A DNA stretch of 27,680 nt. Origin: Tepidisphaeraceae bacterium. Lineage in GTDB: Bacteria; Planctomycetota; Phycisphaerae; Tepidisphaerales; Tepidisphaeraceae. Positions 16,754 through 23,486 of the stretch are shown here, piece by piece. Location of the stretch: positions 1-27,680 of the forward strand of contig JANWHF010000122.1 of NCBI GenBank assembly GCA_025450555.1, given 5' to 3'. The first letter of the stretch is position 1. Every line of letters begins with the position of its first letter. Made by a program: the position numbers and the translations under genes. The notes beneath the pieces were generated by a model, which had not been told where the DNA came from, made no database searches, and saw only the letters and a list, made by a program, of their open reading frames with translations.

Positions 16754-17458
16754 ATGAGCGTTTTCATTTCAGCGGAAAAATGCATTGCCCCAACCTCAAG
16801 AGCTTCAGAACTTGAGCTGCATGGCGAATTCATTGAGCCAGCCGACGCCCGAGCGAGTGTCGTCTTCGTTCACGGCTGCGGCAGCGCCAGGTACAGCGCT
16901 CATGATCGGGCCCTGGCCGAATATCTGACCCATCATGGCTACGGCGCTCTTCTTCTGGATATTCTGACGCCCGGCGAAGAAGTCGTCGATCTCGGCGCAG
17001 GCAGCTATCGCTTCAACCCAGAGTTTCTGGCCCATCGCCTGACTGTGGCGACCGACAAACTCGTCCATGTCTATGAGCCGGAGCTGCCCGTGGCGTATGT
17101 TGGAGTTGGAAGCGGAGCCGCCGCTGCGATCATCGCCGCCTCGCGCCGGCCAATGTATGTGAAGGCAGTCATCTGCCGGAGTGGTACCCCCGATCTTGCG
17201 GGCAAGGAGCTCGCGCTTGTGCGCGCTCCCACGCTCTTTGTGGTTGGCAGCGGCGATCGCGCCGGCGTCGAATCCAATCAGCGCGCCTACAACCAGATGC
17301 CTCAATGCGAACGAGATCTGGTCGTCATTCCCGGCGGCAGCCATCTGCTCGACGAGCCGACCAGCATCGAACAGCTTCAGCGTTCGATACTTCGATGGCT
17401 CAACATGCATGTTGCAACACCGAAATTGAACTACGGGTCTTATCGCCATGCGCTCTGA
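16754..17458 (+). CDS. Dienelactone-hydrolase-like alpha/beta protein with Gly at nucleophile position
   Basis: 234-aa cytoplasmic alpha/beta-hydrolase fold. Oxyanion-side motif VVFVHGCGSARYSAHDR, then VAYVGVGSGAAAAI at the nucleophile elbow, an acid in VVGSGDRAG (Asp168) and the histidine in PGGSHLLDEP (His197). In relatives the elbow reads G-x-S-x-G; here the central residue is Gly119 with Ser one place later (GVGSG). The protein may be inactive, or may use the shifted Ser120. The start is decided by GGAGG at 16745-16749, 4 bases before ATG 16754; the ATG at 16742 overlaps that ribosome-binding site. It stands alone between a terminator and the host-attachment gene. Confidence 0.85.
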   Translation: MSVFISAEKCIAPTSRASELELHGEFIEPADARASVVFVHGCGSARYSAHDRALAEYLTHHGYGALLLDILTPGEEVVDLGAGSYRFNPEFLAHRLTVATDKLVHVYEPELPVAYVGVGSGAAAAIIAASRRPMYVKAVICRSGTPDLAGKELALVRAPTLFVVGSGDRAGVESNQRAYNQMPQCERDLVVIPGGSHLLDEPTSIEQLQRSILRWLNMHVATPKLNYGSYRHAL

Positions 17459-17684
17459 ATTGTGCCCAAGCATTCCCATGCACCGTTCGCAGGAGCAAAA
17501 GCGGCCGCAGGCAAGCGCATCGAGGGTAGAGTGGACCGCAGTTTTGGAACATTCTCATTAATCGCCGGTTTCGCATCGGATTAATCACTACAGCCTTTCG
17601 AGTGGTGGTTCCGATGGTTGCTCGCCTTGCCAAGAGCGATAGTCCTCTTGAGGAGGGGGATCATTGAAAACCAACAGGAGATTT

Positions 17685-18140
17685 ATGAAAACCTGGATTG
17701 TCGTCGCGGATGCAAGTCGGGCGCGAATCTTTGAGATTGGTGTTGTCAAAGATGAACTCAGGGAAGTGCGCGGCTTTATTCATCCCGCTTCGCGGATGAA
17801 GACATCCAAGCTGGTCAGTGACCGTGCGGGCCGAGTCAATCGCGGGGCCGGACGTTCCGCGATGGAAGCCCGCACCTGCGCGCATGAAGTGGAGGCCGAG
17901 CATTTTGCCGCTCTATTGGCCAGCGAGCTTGATAAGGGAATCGAAAGTCGGCAATGCGGTGCTATCGTCTTGGTTGTTCCACCGCGGTTTTTAGGCCGGC
18001 TTCGCTCGGCCATTTCTCACCGGGCTTTTAACGCCGTCAGCAGGACGATTCTGAAGGACTTGACCCAGTGTCCGGTAAATGAACTGCGGGCGGCTCTGGT
18101 GGAGCATATGAGCGCTTCAGCGCCCTCCCAAAGGCAGTGA
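17685..18140 (+). CDS. Host-attachment-family protein
   Basis: 151-aa protein whose beginning (MKTWIVVADASRARIFE) and end (FNAVSRTILKDLTQCPVNEL) match the host-attachment protein family first described in Agrobacterium. The fold resembles eRF1/baeRF-type domains; the biochemical role is unknown and most members are in free-living bacteria, so the name should not be read as a host association. AGGAGA lies 4 bases before ATG 17685; an in-frame TTG 7 codons upstream is less likely. It has its own likely terminator 35 bases after the stop. Confidence 0.88.
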   Translation: MKTWIVVADASRARIFEIGVVKDELREVRGFIHPASRMKTSKLVSDRAGRVNRGAGRSAMEARTCAHEVEAEHFAALLASELDKGIESRQCGAIVLVVPPRFLGRLRSAISHRAFNAVSRTILKDLTQCPVNELRAALVEHMSASAPSQRQ

Positions 18141-18174
18141 GAGTTCTGAAGCAACATCTAATCCAACACAAGCG

Positions 18175-18215
18175 AGGCGCGAAGGATTTCCTAGCCTCTC
18201 TTCGCGTCTTTGTTT
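18175..18215 (+). terminator. Terminator-like hairpin after host-attachment gene
   Basis: Stem AGGCGCGAAG (18175-18184) with CTTCGCGTCT (18200-18209), 10 bp with one G-T pair and a 15-base loop, followed by TTGTTT. Position and T-rich tail fit a Rho-independent terminator. Confidence 0.75.
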
Positions 18216-18729
18216 CGTTGCGCCCGTTAGTAGTTTCTCATTGGGAAAATTCCGAGGGATCAATAGGCGACTATTTGGTCGCGAATGGGCCGGCCTTCCA
18301 CAACTCGATTCGCGCGTGCGCTGGCCAGTGCGAATTCTGAAGCTCCAAGCGACAGGGCGCCGGTGAGCGACCAATCCATCACCGGAATCAACTCCGGGGA
18401 AAGACGAATTGGATAACTCGAACGCCGCTTGCGAAGTGGAGTTCAAAACGGCAGGCACCACACTTCGGCTTTTATTGCTCCCAGGGAAGGTGATCTCATG
18501 CGAGGAGTCGTTGCAGACATCGCTGTGAGCCCAGGAGGGGAAATTTCACATGAACACAACTTCACTATGTGTTTCGACGAGTCACTTTTAGCACGATGAG
18601 GCGACGGTGGAACTTGGTGACCGGGTGTCGATTTGGAATTCTTGACCTCGGTTGATTTCTCCATGTGCCTTGGATTCGACAGGGGGTAATCGCGTGTGCT
18701 GAACACACCGTTTTCCCTTGTGCAAGTTG
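18216..18729. other. Gene-free stretch with several palindromes
   Basis: About 510 bases between the terminator above and the stop of the radical SAM gene. I see no supported gene. Dyads include GCGAC-TATTTG-GTCGC (18267-18282), CCGGTGA-N12-TCACCGG (18360-18385), and CCGGA-N6-TCCGG overlapping it (18382-18397), plus a GTGTG-CTGAA-CACAC hairpin near 18692. They could be 3' ends of the flanking transcripts or a small structured RNA; nothing identifies one. Confidence 0.4.
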
Positions 18730-19806
18730 TTAGTGTGCGCCCGAAGCTGCCTGCGGAATGTAGGCACAGTCAGGGTCCGAGGCCAAGGGATCGCGATCGC
18801 TGAGGGCAAAGGAGCGTGCGCGGCTTCCGCCGCAGATATGACGATATTCGCAGATACCGCATTTGCCTTTTAGGGCGTCGGCGTCGCGAAGAAAGCGGAA
18901 GAGCGGCGAATGCTGATAGACATTGATCAGCGAATCGCGCGGGGAAACGCCACAACGGATGGGCAGGAAGCCACTCGGATAAATCTCGCCGATGTGGCTG
19001 ACGAACATGATCCCGCGGCCATCGTTGGTGCCGATGTGGGGACCATCCAAGCGCGCCGGTGCGCCAGCTTCGCGCGCCTTTTGAAGCAGAAATCGGCGGT
19101 AGTGCGGCGCTTCGGTGGTTTTGATCGCGTAAGGCTGAATGCGGCTGTGGCGATAGAGTTGATCGAAGGCGATTTCATATTGCTCAGGGGCGATTCGCTG
19201 ATCGGCTTGGCCCCGGCCGGTGGGAACCAAAAAGAACACTGACCATAACACGATATTCATGCATGCGAGAAGCTCGGCCATCGCATCGATCTGGTGGAAA
19301 TTGGCGCGCGTAATCGTGGTGTTCACCTGAACGGGCAGGTCTACCTCGCGGGTATCGGCGATGATTTGCAGCGTGCGCTCAAAACTACCGGCAACGCGCC
19401 GAAAGCCATCGTGCGTGACAGCATCCCCACCATCGAGGCTCACCGCCAGCCGATGCAGACCAGCTTGCTTCAATCGAACAACGGCCTCCTTCGTCACCAG
19501 TGGCGTGGCGGAGGGTGTCATCGCTACGTCCAGGCCAATCGTTCGCGCATAGTTGATCAGTTCAAAAACATCCGGGCGCTTGATCGGATCGCCTCCGGTC
19601 AAAACCAGAAGAGGCGCCTTTGGAAAGTCGAGCAGTTGATGGATCAACTGTCGGGCCGCAGTTGTGTCCAGCTCAAACGGGTGGCGCGATTTTTGTGCAT
19701 CCGCCCGGCAGTGGGCGCACATCAGATCGCAGGCGCGCGTCATCTCATAAAACACGAGCAGCGGGCTGTGACCAAAGTCTTCGCGGCTGTAATGGGGGCT
19801 TTTCAT
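18730..19806 (-). CDS. Radical SAM/SPASM protein, NirJ/AhbD-related (TIGR04053-like)
   Basis: 358-aa radical SAM enzyme. The cluster motif is TRACDLMCAHC (Cys26, Cys30, Cys33), followed by LTGGDP and AVSLDGGDA typical of the barrel. The C-terminal SPASM-like motif has Cys316, Cys319, Cys325 and Cys347 (KCGICEYRHICGGSRAR ... DPDC), expected to bind an auxiliary 4Fe-4S cluster. This C-terminal pattern is shared by NirJ (heme d1), AhbC/AhbD (alternative heme synthesis) and the uncharacterised TIGR04053 group; the N-terminal part best fits the last. The ATG at 19806 has TGAGG upstream; the frame opens 11 codons earlier inside the RIC gene. It follows the RIC gene by 23 bases, so they form an operon and a role in nitrosative stress or heme handling is likely. 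Confidence 0.9.
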   Translation of the reverse strand: MKSPHYSREDFGHSPLLVFYEMTRACDLMCAHCRADAQKSRHPFELDTTAARQLIHQLLDFPKAPLLVLTGGDPIKRPDVFELINYARTIGLDVAMTPSATPLVTKEAVVRLKQAGLHRLAVSLDGGDAVTHDGFRRVAGSFERTLQIIADTREVDLPVQVNTTITRANFHQIDAMAELLACMNIVLWSVFFLVPTGRGQADQRIAPEQYEIAFDQLYRHSRIQPYAIKTTEAPHYRRFLLQKAREAGAPARLDGPHIGTNDGRGIMFVSHIGEIYPSGFLPIRCGVSPRDSLINVYQHSPLFRFLRDADALKGKCGICEYRHICGGSRARSFALSDRDPLASDPDCAYIPQAASGAH

Positions 19807-19829
19807 GTTGTTGACCTCATCGATCCGGT

Positions 19830-20549
19830 TCAGGCCCAACCCAGGCGAGCCACTGCCTCGATGGCGCGCGGGAAGAGGATGTTGTTCTCCTTATGAACGT
19901 GCTGATGGAGGTCGGATTCGAGACGGCTCAAGGCCTCATAGAGCCTGCGGAAACTGTTGCAGGCATCGGGCGGTGGAGTGTAGTTGTGGCTGAGCCGCCG
20001 AAGCTGCGCGAGCGCCTCGCCGGCATCTTCATGCTCCTTGACCATGACCGAAATCGGCTGTTCGAGCGCGCCATGAAACCGGTCCGGATGCTGTCGATCG
20101 AGCCGGCGACAAAGCGGGAATAAGACCCGCTCCTCCCGCAAAATGTGGGATTCCAATTCCTCTTTGAGCGCCGTGAATTGTTTGTGGATTTCCAGAAGCT
20201 CGGGATGACCATTCCCATGGACCGAAACGACTTTTCGCGAGAGGACCTCAATCCGTGGCAGCTCCTCCTTGAGATATTGATGATGCACCTGCTCGATATG
20301 GTCGGCTAATTCCGTGAGCGACGCCTGCGTCCAGTCGCGCTCGTCCGCTGACGGCTGCGGGTCCCGCTGATCCAGCTCGAAAAGAATGTGGTGCGCGTCC
20401 AGCCCCAGCTCGCGGCAGACTTGCGAAAGCGTCTTCCCTCCGCCGCAGCAGTAATCGATTCCGTGCTTTTCGAAAATGCGGGCGCGGCCAGGCCTCTGCG
20501 CGACCAGTTGTCCAATCGTGGGTTCATTATTGAGGATATCGAGCGTCAT
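19830..20549 (-). CDS. Iron-sulfur cluster repair di-iron protein (RIC/YtfE/ScdA family)
   Basis: 239-aa cytoplasmic protein that in known members repairs Fe-S clusters damaged by NO or peroxide. The ScdA_N (DUF542) domain occupies about 1-65 with the family's CC motif (GIDYCCGGGKTL, Cys34-Cys35). A hemerythrin-like di-iron domain follows (about 80-235), with ligand-type His and Glu residues in DHIEQVHHQYLKEEL, LESHILREERVLFP, VMVKEHEDAG and HQHVHKENNILFP. Start at ATG 20549; the frame is open further upstream but would cross the divergent promoter. It is the first gene of a pair with the radical SAM gene, divergent from the FMN flavoprotein, and the shared promoter region contains a GGATAT-type dyad. 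Confidence 0.95.
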   Translation of the reverse strand: MTLDILNNEPTIGQLVAQRPGRARIFEKHGIDYCCGGGKTLSQVCRELGLDAHHILFELDQRDPQPSADERDWTQASLTELADHIEQVHHQYLKEELPRIEVLSRKVVSVHGNGHPELLEIHKQFTALKEELESHILREERVLFPLCRRLDRQHPDRFHGALEQPISVMVKEHEDAGEALAQLRRLSHNYTPPPDACNSFRRLYEALSRLESDLHQHVHKENNILFPRAIEAVARLGWA

Positions 20550-20571
20550 TTTGTGGAAACCTTTCTCCCCC

Positions 20572-20617
20572 TTGAACTCAAAGAATAACGAGTGTATTGT
20601 GGATATCAAGGTCCACA
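20572..20617 (+). promoter_or_regulatory. Divergent promoter with GTGGA-N8-TCCAC operator (site A)
   Basis: A 20-bp dyad TGTGGA-TATCAAGG-TCCACA at 20598-20617. On the plus strand, TTGAAC (20572) and TATTGT (20595) are spaced 17 bases, and the dyad overlaps the -10 box. On the minus strand, TTGATA inside the dyad and TATTCT downstream are spaced 16 bases toward the RIC gene. A protein bound here could repress both directions. The nirK promoter has the same GTGGATATCA...TCCAC core. Confidence 0.72.
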
Positions 20618-20639
20618 TAGTTTTTTTTGGAGTCCGACG

Positions 20640-21104
20640 ATGATCGATATGACGCCAAGTGAAATAGAAGAGATGCTCAATGAAGCCCGGATTGGCCGGC
20701 TCTGCATGGCCGCGCCCGATGGCCGCCCGTATGTGCTGCCGCTGCCCTTCTGCTGGTATGACGGCACGCTTTATCTCCGCCTGCCACTCAGCGGCCGCAA
20801 AGGCATGATCCTCGTCCAAAACGACCGCGTCTGCTTCGAGGTGGACAGCTTCAGTGAAATGATGGACCAGTATGCGTCGGTGCTGATCGAAGGAAGGCTC
20901 GCTGAAGTGACGGACCTGCGCGAAAGACGGCAGGTTAAAGCGCTCAACGAGGAAAAATATTTGCGATTGCGCAACGGATATCGCCCGGGGCACGGACGGA
21001 TCACGCCAATCGAGGCATTGCCGATGCGAAAGATCATCGTGGAGCAGGTGAGCGGGCGGATGAAACAGCGTGAGCAGGCGGCGGTGTTGGATTACCACAT
21101 TTAA
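20640..21104 (+). CDS. FMN-binding pyridoxamine 5'-phosphate oxidase-like protein
   Basis: 154-aa split-barrel flavoprotein of the PNPOx-like/nitroimidazole-reductase-like superfamily. Typical parts are the N-terminal helix MTPSEIEEMLNEARIGRLCM, the strand YVLPLPFCWYDGTLYLRLP, and VCFEVDSFSE followed by SVLIEGRLAEVTD. It probably binds FMN or F420 and acts as a small reductase or a heme/NO-responsive flavoprotein; the substrate is unknown. Start at ATG 20640 with GGAG 7 bases upstream; the open frame upstream lies in the operator region. It is divergent from RIC and followed by the Rrf2 gene, which suggests nitrosative-stress induction. Confidence 0.9.
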   Translation: MIDMTPSEIEEMLNEARIGRLCMAAPDGRPYVLPLPFCWYDGTLYLRLPLSGRKGMILVQNDRVCFEVDSFSEMMDQYASVLIEGRLAEVTDLRERRQVKALNEEKYLRLRNGYRPGHGRITPIEALPMRKIIVEQVSGRMKQREQAAVLDYHI

Positions 21105-21135
21105 GCGACCGCGCATCGAAAAAGAAACATTCAGG

Positions 21136-21162
21136 TATACAATTGCGGACCAAGAACTCCTG
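21136..21162 (+). promoter_or_regulatory. Candidate promoter and weak dyad before the Rrf2 gene (site E)
   Basis: TATACA at 21136-21141 could be a -10 box. It is followed by GCGGA-CCAAGAAC-TCCTG (21145-21162), which keeps the GGA-N8-TCC spacing of the other sites but lacks the TAT core. The placement just after a -10 box is like that at nirK. Autoregulation by the Rrf2 protein would explain it, but a GGA-N8-TCC match alone can arise by chance. Confidence 0.35.
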
Positions 21163-21174
21163 AATCGGAGATAC

Positions 21175-21669
21175 ATGTTTTCACAGACTGCGGAATATGC
21201 ACTGCGTGTTGTCGCTTATCTGGCAAGCCTCGATGACCCCGCCACGACACGGGAGTTAGCCGTCTCAACGCGCATCCCCGAAGGATACCTGGCCAAGGTG
21301 ATCCGCAGCCTCAATCGCGCGGGCCTGGTGCTCTCCCATCGCGGGCTACATGGCGGCTCGATCCTCGCGCGCCCGCCGCAGGACATCAGCGTTTATGATG
21401 TGGTCAATGCGATCGCGCCGATTCAGCGGATTCGTACATGCCCGCTGGGCATTCGGTCGCATGGAACGACGTTATGTCCGCTGCACCGCAAGCTGGATGA
21501 CGCGATCGCGCTGGTGGAGCGGACCTTCCGGGCCTCCACGATCGCGGACTTGCTCAGCGAGCCGTCGCGCAGCAAGCCGCTTTGTGACGTCAGCGATCTG
21601 GTTGGGACGGCGCGAAGCCGGGGGAAGTCGCGCCCGGTCAGCTTGACCGTCTCGAAGCGCAACTCATAG
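21175..21669 (+). CDS. Rrf2-family transcriptional regulator
   Basis: 164-aa winged-helix regulator. The N-terminal MFSQTAEYALRVVAYLA and the recognition-helix region STRIPEGYLAKVIRSLNRAG are typical, followed by a wing GLHGGSILARPPQDISVYDVV. Related proteins (NsrR, IscR, RirA) sense NO, Fe-S status or iron through an Fe-S cluster on three Cys. Here Cys89 and Cys101 flank a CPLGIRSHGTTLCPLH stretch and a third, Cys137, is far away, so cluster binding is possible but not the NsrR pattern. Start at ATG 21175 with GGAG 4 bases upstream. Convergent with the cytochrome gene, 8 bases apart. Position between the RIC pair and nirK makes it the prime candidate for controlling the block. Confidence 0.92.
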   Translation: MFSQTAEYALRVVAYLASLDDPATTRELAVSTRIPEGYLAKVIRSLNRAGLVLSHRGLHGGSILARPPQDISVYDVVNAIAPIQRIRTCPLGIRSHGTTLCPLHRKLDDAIALVERTFRASTIADLLSEPSRSKPLCDVSDLVGTARSRGKSRPVSLTVSKRNS

Positions 21670-21677
21670 GAACCGCG

Positions 21678-23486
21678 CTACCGCGCATCGGCGGTTTCCC
21701 TCGCTCGCTCCTGAAGTGTGCGAATAAAGGCCACGACATCCCGGATCGCTGCCTCATCGAGCGCGAGGTTCCCACCCTTGGGTGGCATCGTAAGCCCCAG
21801 CACGCTGCCATTTTCCCCCGGCAGGCGTCCCTTGCTGATAAAAGCAATCAGTTGATCGTCGGTGCTGCGCTCAATGAAGCCGCTGCTGCGGAGACTGGCG
21901 CCGAGATTGGGTACTCCGCCGCCCGTCGGACCGTGGCAAACGATGCAGGTCTGTTTGAAGAACTGTTCCCCCCGGCGTGGATTGCCGTGGCCGGATGCCG
22001 CCACGAACTCCGGCGCAGGGCGGGCTTTGTCATCGTGCGATGGGATGGGCGCTATTGACGGCCGAGCCAATACGATTCGCCTTCCCCCATATTCCACGAT
22101 GTACAAGTTTCCGTTCAGCGGGTCTTCGGCCAGGGCCAGCGGATTGGCCAATTTGCTAAGGCCGCCGATCCCGCTATGCACCGAGCTGATATTGCCGTGT
22201 TGATCCAACCCGAGGCAGATAATGTCCGATCCGACATCGAAGCGGCAGACCAGCAACTTCCCTTTTAGCCGGCCATCGAATTGATACTGAATGATCCCGT
22301 TAGCGGATACATGGGGGCCAAAATTAAAAATGGCCGGCTGCCACAGCGGATCGGGCTTTGTCCCAACCGGATATTCGCTCACCTCGTCATAAGCGCCGCG
22401 GCCGTCAGGATTGCCACGATTCAGGACATAATGGCCCAGGGTTGGGTTAGGGTGCCCGTAATACTTCCCAGGCTCGACGCGAAAGAGCCAGTCATCTTCG
22501 CATTCCAGAACGTTGTGCAGCGCCGGCACGCCTGGCCCGGCAGGCGTATTGCCGCCGCAACTGGCGCCGTTCACCGGCGCGTACATCCGCCCATCATCCG
22601 CCCACACCAGCGCAAAAGCATTTCTAATCCCGCTTGCGTAAATGGTCAGCGGCGCGCGGCGGGCGAAAGGATCATAATATCCGTCGGCATCGGTTGTCCT
22701 GACATCCAGCGGCTTGCGCGATGGGAGGCGCGAAACATCGAGGCGCAGGATAGATCCGCTCAGCAAGTGTTCGTGACGGCCGCCCCAGTACTCATCGGGC
22801 GCGCCGGATGCAGTGTTACTCCCCTGTGGAAAATAGAGCGCGCCATCAGGACCAAACGACGGCTGGTTATTCAGGTGATCGCGGTAGGAGCGCGGCAAGC
22901 CGACGATCACGTCTTGCACTACTTCCAGATCACTGCCGCTTATCCGAGTGATGCGGCCGGAGAAGTCCGGCGCTTTTTCGAAGCCTCGGTATCCGTGCGA
23001 AACCCAGAGAACCGGGTCTGCAGCAGTTGAGTGGGGATCGAAGCAGAAGCCCGTAATCAGCCTCGGCCCGCCCTCGGCCTTTTGAAGTGTGGTGAAGACT
23101 CGCGCCGGCCCGACCGATCCGTCGGCATTGATGTCATAGCGGAAAAGCCGCCCGTCATCGCTGGCGGCATAGAGCCGTCGGTCCATCCCCACTTGCACAG
23201 CGGTGAAGCCCACATCATGGGCCGTCGGCAGCGCGACCTTTTCGAAGTAGATAGCCGAATCAGGCGTGCCATCCGCAACAGGGTGCAGCGGCGGTAGCGC
23301 TACCACGACGCGCGGATGCGTCAGATGGAGACGGCACAGAAGCCATTTCTTATACCCGTGACCTCGCGCGGAGAGCGCTGCCGCGCCCAAGATCACCACG
23401 GCCACGAACATGAGCCACGCCACCGACCGCGCGCGACGCGCGGGCCTGTGAGGCGACGCGGTAACAGCGTCTTTTACGATACGCAT
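21678..23486 (-). CDS. Glucose/sorbosone-dehydrogenase-like protein with C-terminal cytochrome c domain
   Basis: 602-aa membrane-anchored periplasmic protein. Residues 21-41 form one hydrophobic helix with basic residues before it, so the N-terminus is inside and the rest outside. Residues of about 60-490 resemble soluble glucose/sorbosone-dehydrogenase beta-propellers (repeated segments such as PSFGPDGALYFPQG, YASGIRNAFALVWADDGRMY and ANPLALAEDPLNGNLYIVEY). A single cytochrome c domain ends the protein, with CIVCH at 514-518 and a candidate axial Met567 in TMPPKGGN. It probably passes electrons from a sugar or other substrate into the periplasmic chain, perhaps towards NirK. The ATG at 23486 has AGGAG 6 bases upstream; it overlaps the NirJ-like gene by 13 bases. 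Confidence 0.9.
   Translation of the reverse strand: MRIVKDAVTASPHRPARRARSVAWLMFVAVVILGAAALSARGHGYKKWLLCRLHLTHPRVVVALPPLHPVADGTPDSAIYFEKVALPTAHDVGFTAVQVGMDRRLYAASDDGRLFRYDINADGSVGPARVFTTLQKAEGGPRLITGFCFDPHSTAADPVLWVSHGYRGFEKAPDFSGRITRISGSDLEVVQDVIVGLPRSYRDHLNNQPSFGPDGALYFPQGSNTASGAPDEYWGGRHEHLLSGSILRLDVSRLPSRKPLDVRTTDADGYYDPFARRAPLTIYASGIRNAFALVWADDGRMYAPVNGASCGGNTPAGPGVPALHNVLECEDDWLFRVEPGKYYGHPNPTLGHYVLNRGNPDGRGAYDEVSEYPVGTKPDPLWQPAIFNFGPHVSANGIIQYQFDGRLKGKLLVCRFDVGSDIICLGLDQHGNISSVHSGIGGLSKLANPLALAEDPLNGNLYIVEYGGRRIVLARPSIAPIPSHDDKARPAPEFVAASGHGNPRRGEQFFKQTCIVCHGPTGGGVPNLGASLRSSGFIERSTDDQLIAFISKGRLPGENGSVLGLTMPPKGGNLALDEAAIRDVVAFIRTLQERARETADAR

Noticed and set aside
17450..17563. 37-codon plus-strand frame starting ATGCGCTCTGAATTG at the hydrolase end
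   Set aside because: Overlaps the hydrolase stop, has no ribosome-binding site and no features.
18117..18706. Minus-strand frames of 114 and 87 codons in the gene-free stretch
   Set aside because: No ribosome-binding site, no recognisable motif; one overlaps the terminator of the host-attachment gene.
20550..21176. N-terminal extension of RIC through the FMN gene
   Set aside because: The RIC family begins at MTLDILNNEPT; the extension is antisense to the FMN flavoprotein.
22281..23030. Plus-strand open frame (249 codons) opposite the cytochrome fusion
   Set aside because: Antisense shadow of the propeller region.
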